Under the pieces are notes generated by a model, which had not been told where the DNA came from, searched no databases, and was given only the letters and a program-made list of their open reading frames with translations. Made by a program: the position numbers and the translations under genes. 22,932 bases of DNA from Magnaporthiopsis rhizophila (Eukaryota > Ascomycota > Sordariomycetes > Magnaporthales > Magnaporthaceae): NCBI GenBank assembly GCA_003049465.1, contig PYSS01000211.1:7672-30603 (forward strand), read 5' to 3'. Each line of letters begins with the position of its first letter. Position 1 is the stretch's first letter. This document shows, one piece after another, positions 11,878 through 18,203 of the stretch.

Positions 11878-12503
11878 TTAAAAAAAGGCAAGTAAATCAA
11901 GGTTCGGATGGACCCCGAGCCTGTTCTAACCAGGAGATAAAAAAGGGAAATTAGGGGCCAGCAGATTTAAAAGCGCAACAGAAATTTGCGCGGCCGCCTT
12001 TTCGGCTTTTTCCTGTTTAATCCGCTCCAGCTCCTTTATATTGTTAATTTTGCAACGAATTGCACGCATTTTCCTTTTAAACCATATTTTTTTTTGCTTG
12101 CGCAAATGCTTAACCTTAATATTAGCGTAACGGCGCTTTTCTTTTGCTATTTCCAATTTAGCCCTTATTTTAAAATATTAACGGTTAAACTTTTTAAACT
12201 GGAACAAAAAAAAACCTAGCACGTTGCACCGAAAGCATTTTTAACAAACGCATTTAATATACCTAAAAAAGTTGCGGGAAAATATAGCGCAGCGCGCAAA
12301 CCCTAGCGCTTTGCAAATAAAACAAAAAGGTATCTCGGTGAAAAATAATAAAAAAATGGCAAGCAAATTATTATAATAAATAGTGGACCGCGCATTAATA
12401 ATTTTCCGTTTTTGCACCTAACCAGATATTTTGTCAGAAAAAAAGGGACGGGAGATAATAAAAAAGGAAAGTATTTATTATTAACAAAAGAACGGGACTG
12501 CAA
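11878..12503 (-). pseudogene. Element B antisense accessory ORF (Cys-rich N-terminus, basic charged C-terminus)
   Basis: Read on the minus strand, the conserved part runs from about 12365 down to 11878. It begins IPFCFIC, then a Cys ten residues later, then CVC and KCFRC, a spacing that suggests metal binding. A basic, charged stretch (12156 to 11926) follows with KQKKIWFKRK and KELERIKQEK. In-frame stops TAA, TAA and TAG interrupt it; the last aligns with TGG in Element A. The upstream open stretch (12503-12303) is in another frame, so a shift is likely. The role is unknown. It lies 3' of pol in antisense, as in A. Confidence 0.55.
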
Positions 12504-12543
12504 ATTTTGGCCAAAAGAATTTGGCTTAAAAAAGGAAACCTGA

Positions 12544-13045
12544 TATTATAACCATAACTGGCAAAAAATAAAAGGGTTGGGGCTAATCCCTAGCAAAACG
12601 CCTTTATCCTGCAATTATAAAGGCCAAAGGCTAAATAACCAAAGCTAAGCTAAAAAAGGGAGTTATATAACCAGGTATTTATTTAAGCACGGGTGATATA
12701 TTTGTTAGGTAACATAACAGATATAGCATAAATAATATATTTGTTATACGATATAACAAACATAGCATAATAATATATTTGTTATGCAATATAACAAATA
12801 TAGCACAAATATAATATGGAAAGATTGCTGGTATATAAAGCGAGGGATTTTTATTGTGTTAGATAATTTTTGGCTGAGGCCTTGGCATTAGTCAATTTAA
12901 ATTAGCTCCAAGGTATCCTTTTGGGCAAATAATCGAAACCTTTATTATTACCCTAGTTTCTAGCACAAGCAACCTTGTGAAGACCTTACTGTTTAGCGCC
13001 TCTCCTAGCGTACCCTACCCTAGGAGCAGAGAACCGTTTGTAACA
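12544..13045 (+). repeat. Element B 3' LTR (502 bp)
   Basis: It starts TATTATAACC (mutated from TGTTACAACC) and ends TTTGTAACA. TATATAA lies at 12832-12838. From about 12950 on, it keeps C and G where the 5' LTR has T and A, so its last ~100 bases largely escaped mutation. Confidence 0.93.
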
Positions 13046-13050
13046 GGCTA
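13046..13050. repeat. Right target-site duplication of Element B (GGCTA)
   Basis: It matches 5609-5613. Joining the two sides through one copy restores the integrase frame of Element A at its DFITGLP motif. Confidence 0.95.
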
Positions 13051-14110
13051 CCCAAATTAAAAAAATCCTTTATAAATATTTAGTATAATAATATTATGGT
13101 AATAATTGATCGATTTACCAAATATGCTATATATTTGCCGTTTAAAAAAAATGCAAAAATTATAAAGCTGGTTTATATTTTTATTCGAAACGTAATTGTA
13201 AAATATAAAATGCTAAAATGCATAATTACGGATCGAAATAAGCTATTTAATAGTAAATTTTAAAAATAGCTTATAATTAACCTAGGTGCGAAACATGCCT
13301 TTTTTATAGCATATTATCCTTAAACAGATAAGCAAATAAAACGAACAAACCAAACCATAAAGCAATATTTATATTATTTTATTAATTATAAATAAAATAA
13401 CTGGGTATAATTATTTCCTATAGCATAATTTGCGTATAGCAGCTTAATATATAAAAATATAAAAATTATACCGTTTTATACAAATTATAAATTTATACTT
13501 ATAATATACAAAAAACCCAGGGCAGGATTATATACCTTAATAGCAGAAATACAGGTGAAAAAATTTACCAAACTGCACAAAAATCTCCAAATAAAGTTAA
13601 AAAAGCTGCAATACCGCATATTTAAACAGGTTAATAAAAAAAGGATCGAAAAACTAACCTTTAAAAAGGGGGATAACATTTATCTTTTTTAACGTAACAT
13701 TAAAACAAAACAACCAAATAATAAATTAAATTATAAAAAATTGGAACCATTTAAAATCCTAAAAAAGGTTTCCAATATTAATTACGAATTTTAGCTGCCA
13801 CCAATTATAAAAAATTATCCGGTTTTTTATATCGATTTGCTTAAACCAGCATCACCGGGGTTTAAAAGCAACAAATTAATAAAAATCGACCCAAAATAAA
13901 AGTATAAAATCGAAAAAATCCTGAACAAAAATATTATTAATGGAACCAAGCATTATTTGGTTAAATAAGCAGGGTATAAAATTGAAAAAAGCATATAAAA
14001 AGAAAAAACAAACTTAAAGGGCGCGCCAAAAGCTTTTAAAAAGTACCGGCAAAAGGCCTTTGGTAAAAAGTTAACCCTAATACCAGAATTTAGATTTCGG
14101 TTTGGAACGC
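13051..14110 (+). pseudogene. Element A pol, 3' part: integrase core and chromodomain
   Basis: The frame continues from 5613 after excision of Element B. It shows IDRFTKYA, RNVIVKY, the catalytic ITDRN, and TDKQIKRTNQ, where the catalytic Glu has become Lys. The C-terminal integrase domain runs to about 13860 (DNIYLF, NYPVFYIDLLKP). A chromodomain follows at about 13895-14040, with YKIEKILNK, a short turn, HYLVK, a stop where Trp is usual, then AGY. Chromodomains at this place steer chromovirus integration to marked chromatin. Several TAA and TAG codons break it. Confidence 0.83.
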
Positions 14111-14133
14111 CCGTACCAAAATAATTTACCTGG

Positions 14134-14660
14134 TTAAAATAAGGCCAACAAATTAGGGTTAATCCTATAATTGGCCCAGCTCGGAAATAACGGAGGAAAA
14201 TTGGGGATTGGCAGGTTGGGAAATATAACAGGGGCTTGTATAACTGCCTTTTTGGCCTTTTTCCGCTTAACTTGTTCCAGTTTTTTAATATTGCTAATCC
14301 TGCAACAAATTGCGCAGGTTAATTTTTTATGCCACTGTTTTTTTTGTTTGCAAAAGTGCTCGATTTTTGCATTAATTAACCGATATTTTTTTTTGCAGCT
14401 TTCAGCTTTTTTTTTATACGGGCGTACTGGGTGCTATAAATAAGGAGATGTTTGGGGGACGGGCCTAAAATATTATAATAAAAACGTTCGAGCCGAACGT
14501 ATCGGTTGTAACGCAAACGGTTGCGCAAAAACGTATTACACTGGGTAAAATTATTAGTTTTGCAATTGGAACAAAAAGGTATGGTGAAAGGGGATAAAAT
14601 AATAAAAGCCAAAAGGTTATTCCGATGGATAATCGAAAATACCGGCTTATATTTTTGCAT
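14134..14660 (-). pseudogene. Element A antisense accessory ORF
   Basis: The minus strand is open from 14660 to 14376 (94 codons) and starts with a hydrophobic segment, then IPFCSNC, a Cys ten residues later and FLRNRLRYNRY. After one probable frameshift near a run of A at about 14385-14395, the second frame runs to TAA at 14134 with KQKKQW, KKLEQVKRKKAKKA and PNFPPLFPSW. The order and spacing match the antisense ORF of Element B. A retains fewer cysteines in the second cluster (Tyr or Arg instead). The conserved layout in two subfamilies suggests a real accessory gene now decayed. Its function is unknown. Confidence 0.55.
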
Positions 14661-14786
14661 TTTGCCGAATATTTTGTTAAAAAAAAAGGGATAAAAATTG
14701 GTAAAAAAGGAAAAGCACTTACTATTAACGGAAAAAAAGGGCTATAAATATAGCCAAAAGGATTTGGCTTAAAAAAAACAACCTAA

Positions 14787-15252
14787 TGTTATAATTATAA
14801 CAGGCAAGGAATAAAAGGGTTAGGGCTAAACCCCAGCGGAACGCTTTTACCCCGCAATTATAAAAGCCAAAAGCCAAATAATTAAGGCCAAACTGGCATA
14901 GGAAATTACATAATTAGGTATTTACCTAAGCACAAGTGATATGTTTGTTACGAACATAACAAACATAGCACAGTGATATATTTGCTATAAACATAGCAAA
15001 TATAATACGGGCATAATAAAAAAGTTTTGGGTATATAAGGAAGGGTTTTTTATTGTGTTGGTTAAATTTTAACTGAAGCTTTGGCATTAGTTAACCTAAG
15101 TTAGCTCCAAGGTACCCCTTTGGGCAAGTAATAACAGACAACTGTTCCACCAAAACCCCCAGACCTTGTGCAAGGCAACCTTGCAACCCAGTACTGCTGA
15201 ACACCGCCCCTAGGTGCCCTACCCTAGGAGCAGGAGGCCTGTGATTGTAACA
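14787..15252 (+). repeat. Element A 3' LTR (466 bp)
   Basis: It starts TGTTATAATT and ends ATTGTAACA, and aligns end to end with the 5' LTR. TATATAA lies at 15032-15038. From about 15080 to 15252 it is GC-richer than the same stretch of the 5' LTR, with intact GGTACC and CCTAGG sites lost in the other copy. Confidence 0.93.
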
Positions 15253-15257
15253 TTTAT
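15253..15257. repeat. Right target-site duplication of Element A (TTTAT)
   Basis: It matches 550-554. On the minus strand, joining through one copy continues the transposase frame (PLKPLINRLLFEN). Confidence 0.92.
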
Positions 15258-15510
15258 AAGCGGTTTAAGCGGATTGTGTGGCCAAAAGCCTGTTACCCGC
15301 CACTTTGACCCAATTATATAAAGAATAAAGGCTTTGGTACGTGCATAAGCATAGGCCGTTAAAAATTAACGCTTTCTTACCACTGTAAAGCAGGTAAATA
15401 AAATTTGAAACCCTAATTTTTAGCGGTAAACATATTTAAAAAGGCTGAAAACGGATAGATTTAAAGATTGCAAAACGTGGGAGGTGTTACAGAACCAAGC
15501 CCGTATACCT
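15253..15510 (-). pseudogene. pogo/Fot1-like transposase, end of DDE domain
   Basis: On the minus strand the frame reads NTSHVLQSLNLSVFS, then LFKYVYRQ-like, then a short gap, FLTAYAYARTKAF and WRVTGFWPHNP. Fungal pogo/Fot1 transposases have HTSHxLQPLDxxxFxPLK, then FLxAYxxAR and GWRATGxxPxNP in this order. At least three stops are present, consistent with CAA to TAA. The frame continues across the Element A duplication into 554-104. The N-terminal half of the gene was not found to the right of about 15520. Confidence 0.68.
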
Positions 15511-15519
15511 GTATTTAGC

Positions 15520-15563
15520 CAGTGATCCGCCGGCTCCCTACGGAGCTAGCGAACCTGCCTTTT
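15520..15563. other. GC-rich CAGTG-starting segment with a short hairpin, possible transposon end
   Basis: After the transposase remnant fades, a GC-rich stretch starts CAGTGATCCGCC. It contains a stem GCTCC/GGAGC with a CTAC loop (15533-15546) and ends in GCGAACCTGCC. A CAGTG-type end and this subterminal pattern would suit a hAT element facing right. No matching right end or transposase was found, so this is only a suggestion. Confidence 0.22.
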
Positions 15564-15564
15564 T

Positions 15565-15623
15565 GTGCAACAACAAATTTTCAACCTAACATTTAGTTAT
15601 TATACCGTAACAGTTTGTTGCAC
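15565..15623. repeat. Inverted repeat, 11-base arms
   Basis: GTGCAACAACA (15565-15575) is mirrored by GTTTGTTGCAC (15613-15623), 10 of 11 bases paired, around a 37-base AT-rich loop. It may be a small foldback element or a remnant of transposon ends. No target duplication was established. Confidence 0.5.
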
Positions 15624-15639
15624 CTTAACAAAAAAAATA

Positions 15640-16349
15640 CGGAACCATTAATAGCGTTCCGCCTTTTCCCTGATTTTGAAAAACGGTATTGCAATAATTA
15701 TACCACGTTTATAAAAAGCCGCCAATACTTATACCGCCCAAATACAGTAAAAATCCAGCATTATACTAATATAATATTATTATAACAAACCCAGGCCGGA
15801 ATACTTTAGCCCCAAACCATATTTCCGCGTTCCAATTTCTTAACAGGTACAATATTTTTCAATATCTGCTAAATTACGGGAATAATACAAATTTTGCAAA
15901 ATTATAATGCAATTTAAACAATGCTTAACTTTTGGCATCGATATAATAATTAGGCATATTAATGGAAATGTTAAACACTAATATTGCCACTTTTTAAAAT
16001 AAAATTATAATAAACCAAATTTAAACAAACGAATATAACCTTAAAATTACGAAAATATTAATAATAATAACCCAGCTCCGAAAAATAAATATACAATTTA
16101 ATGCAGAAAATAACCGATTAATACAGCAATTAGCGCAATAATCGGCCTAATTGCCGCTATTTAGCCCTAATGCCCCAGCCATATCAGCTATTATTAGCCC
16201 AAATATTTTAATCCCATTATTACCCCTATTTTTATTTAATACTGGCAAATTACCAATAGCAATCCCTAATTTTGCCGGGAATATAATAATATTACACCCT
16301 ATAGGCATTAAACCGTTTACCTTTTTAAACGCCCATACGGATAATATTT
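15640..16349. other. AT-rich degenerate stretch without recognisable gene
   Basis: Both strands are full of stops except a 66-codon frame at 16151-16351 with no recognised motif. The composition equals that of the mutated elements, so it is probably another decayed transposon. It lies between the pogo/hAT-like remnants and the truncated end of Element C. I see no domain I can name. Confidence 0.4.
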
Positions 16350-16615
16350 AGCGCTAGGAAAAATATATTACGTAAAAAATATTTTAAGCTTACATTTTTT
16401 TCTATTATATTTGTCCGGGATAGGGAATTTATAAATTGGAATTACTTTAGGCGGTTTTTCGAGCTTTTCAAATTTTTCGATAAGAATTTTTAAAATTAAG
16501 GCGGGGTTATTATAAACCTTGCCGTTTATAATAATAATTTCGATTGGTTTGGCTGCGGTTGTTATAATGCTATTATTTATTATTTTCGGTAAATGCTAAA
16601 TAGAATCAGTTAAAA
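16350..16615 (-). pseudogene. Element C gag, N-terminal fragment
   Basis: The minus strand reads an IEIIIINGKVYNNPAL-like start and EKFEKLEK, followed by IYKFPIPDKYNRKK. These match the first ~90 codons of gag in A (1072 on) and B (6167 on). It has fewer stops than either, so it preserves the ancestral start best. It is cut off near 16350. Confidence 0.65.
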
Positions 16616-17060
16616 TATTATAATTATAAGTTTTCTGTTTTTAAAATAGGGCATTTAAGGGCGGTGTTAAGCAGTACTGGGTTGCAAGGTTACTTTGCAC
16701 GATTTAGGGGTTTGGTAAAATAATTGTTTATATTGCTTGCCCAAAAGGGTATTTTGAAGTTAATTTAGGTTGATTAATACCGAGGTTTTAGTTAAAATTT
16801 CTTTAGTACCTGGAGGTTATTGCCCTTTTATAATCGGATTTCCTCCATACTAATTTTCTAGATCTGTGGATCTGTTATTTCTGCAAACAGATCCAGAGAT
16901 CCCTTCTGGATTTGCGGATCTGTTGCTTTTGCAGATAAATCCAGAGATCCTTTTTAATATTACGTAACCTGACCATGCTATCCCGCCGCGGGGTTGAGGC
17001 GTACTGCTGGAGGTTAGCCCCAGCCCTCCTGTCCCCTCCGGGCGTAGCGCGGTTGTAACA
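16616..17060 (-). repeat. Element C LTR (445 bp)
   Basis: On the minus strand it starts TGTTACAACC at 17060 and ends at 16616 with a mutated TTATAATA. Both end regions align with the LTRs of A and B; the middle does not. A TATA-like TATAAAA lies at 16826-16832 (minus strand). The base run after its start (17061-17065, TTTTT) would be the target duplication, but the partner site is missing. Confidence 0.78.
16868..16950. repeat. Two 48-bp palindromic units in Element C U3
   Basis: GGATCTGTT (16868-16876) faces AACAGATCC (16886-16894), a perfect 9-bp inverted repeat. The unit recurs 48 bases on, with GGATCTGTT at 16916-16924 and a mutated arm ending at 16942. The place matches the palindromic units of A and B, but the sequence is unrelated. 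Confidence 0.75.
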
Positions 17061-17379
17061 TTTTTATCCCGGCCGGCCCGCAGTAAATATGCGCTAATAA
17101 TGCCCGTTTTTGCCGGGCATCCCGGGATTTAATAAATCTAATAGCGGCAGCAATCGCAGGCGAGTGCATTTCGGCAATCCGGTGGAATAATTTCAAAATT
17201 GGGCGAGATATAATTGTCTTGCTGCACAGGAAACTAACGAACATTGATTTGTAAGGCCAAATTGCGGGGAGCCTGTAATTACGAGTTTTTGACCGATTAC
17301 AACTTTTTGCACCCCCTTTGTAAAGGGGGCCCACAACGCACAGCCCCCAAGTATGGGCTGGCAACATAAGCTTATCGTA
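17061..17379. other. Transition zone without a supported gene
   Basis: The composition is intermediate between the AT-rich block and the gene. It holds two perfect inverted repeats: GCCCG/CGGGC at 17102-17118 and CCCCCTTT/AAAGGGGG at 17312-17329 with a 2-base centre. A minus-strand open frame crosses it (17451-17014), but it runs into a Lys run coded by the poly-T tract and into the Element C LTR, and no domain is recognised. Confidence 0.5.
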
Positions 17380-17405
17380 TTTTTTTTTTTTTTTTTTTTT
17401 TTTTT
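17380..17405. repeat. Poly-T tract (26 bases)
   Basis: An uninterrupted run of T. With the A run at 17597-17618 it brackets a 191-base GC-richer segment. Length may vary between copies or reads. Confidence 0.9.
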
Positions 17406-17596
17406 CGGATGTCTTTTTTGAGGCTCCCGGCGATGGAGCCTGGCTGCTCAAACTCAGTTTTGCTCCAGCAGAGGCGCTATGCTAAAAGCCGACGCCAGCT
17501 CCTCCCTAGTCGCACGGGATACGTGGGTTTGACCTTCTCGTGCTCCTGACAGTTTCTCGTCCTCTTGCCACAGAGTCGGAAAGAGGCACCCTGCAC

Positions 17597-17618
17597 AAAA
17601 AAAAAAAAAAAAAAAAAA
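17597..17618. repeat. Poly-A tract (22 bases)
   Basis: An uninterrupted run of A about 590 bases upstream of the ATPase start. It could be a nucleosome-excluding promoter tract or a retroposon tail. Confidence 0.9.
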
Positions 17619-18203
17619 GAGGTTCTCAGCCCCGAGATAGAAGTTCTACTGGCAGGATTGGGCGGTGGACCTATAAGTATCCCTGGAGGAAGCTGCCATC
17701 ACCTTTTTTTTTTCCTTAGGCAACGACCGGGGAGGCACGGGAATAAGGACGGGCAAAACGGGTTGTTTACCTCGGACAAAAGATCTTCGGCCGAGGGCGG
17801 GGCCGCAGCTGCAGGTGGGTCGACAACAAACGGTGAGGCTGACCCAACATGGGTCCGAGGCGGTGACTGTGCTCGTCCGCGGGAGCCCCGCCGACAGCAG
17901 CGTAGTCGGCGCCAATCACAGCGCGCACCAGTGCAAGCTCTTGCTCTGGAATTTTTGGTTCGGACCAGACCAGCCAATGTAAAACAGCCCACGTTTTAGT
18001 CCCTGATCTGCCTCCCACCCGCAGATCCGGTCCGCCCTTCAGCGCCTTATTTGACCCAAGCTCACCCTCCCATCCGAACACCTGGTCCTTGTTTCCCGCT
18101 GGAGCGCGAGGATTGGATTTCGGGATGAGGTTTGATTAAAGTCCAGACGCATCATCGTTAAATTCTGTCCGCAACAAACGATCATCTATTTTTCCTTGGC
18201 GCC
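17619..18203 (+). promoter_or_regulatory. Presumed promoter and 5' leader of the metal ATPase gene
   Basis: No gene is supported here; the open frames in it are low-complexity. Two CCAAT boxes lie at 17912-17916 and 17974-17978 on the plus strand, within 300 bases of the ATG. A T run lies at 17703-17714. I saw no clear TATA box and no convincing copper-responsive element. The start context GGCGCC before ATGG at 18204 is acceptable for fungi. The mutated transposon block ends about 1.1 kb upstream of the start codon. Confidence 0.45.

Larger units (their letters stand above)
5614..13045 (+). mobile_element. Element B: nested Ty3/Gypsy chromovirus, 7432 bp
   Basis: Two 502-bp LTRs with TG...(C/T)A ends and a perfect GGCTA duplication define it. 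It is collinear with Element A over gag, pol and the antisense ORF, but the LTR sequence and length differ, so the two are related subfamilies. It entered the integrase gene of A, so it is younger than A. All frames are broken, with a lower share of intact catalytic motifs than in A for gag but a longer open integrase. A tRNA-like sequence and a hairpin lie between pol and the antisense ORF and have no counterpart in A. Confidence 0.93.
555..15252 (+). mobile_element. Element A: Ty3/Gypsy chromovirus, RIP-damaged, split by Element B
   Basis: The element is bounded by two 466-bp LTRs with TG...CA ends and a perfect 5-bp duplication. Its own length without the nested Element B is about 7.26 kb. 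The order on the plus strand is LTR, gag, protease, RT, RNase H, integrase, chromodomain, an antisense ORF, LTR. The integrase-before-chromodomain order and the C-terminal chromodomain place it among the chromoviruses of Ty3/Gypsy. Every reading frame is broken, mainly by TAA and TAG where CAA, CAG or TGG would be expected, so it cannot move by its own proteins. It lies inside a pogo-like transposase and itself hosts Element B. Confidence 0.93.
16350..17060 (-). mobile_element. Element C: 5' fragment of a third related Gypsy element
   Basis: Read on the minus strand it begins with an LTR (17060 to 16616), then the conserved TTTTAACTGAT leader, then the first part of gag down to about 16350, where similarity to A and B stops. 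The fragment faces opposite to A and B. The rest of the element and its other LTR are absent from the window. Its LTR 5' end is almost unmutated, while the inner part is AT-shifted, so the limit of the mutated domain falls inside this LTR near 16975. Confidence 0.78.

Noticed and set aside
17014..17451. Minus-strand frame of 145 codons
   Set aside because: It runs from a poly-Lys tract into the LTR of Element C and shows no known motif.
17565..17999. Plus-strand frame of 144 codons
   Set aside because: It includes a Lys run from the poly-A tract and low-complexity sequence; more likely promoter.
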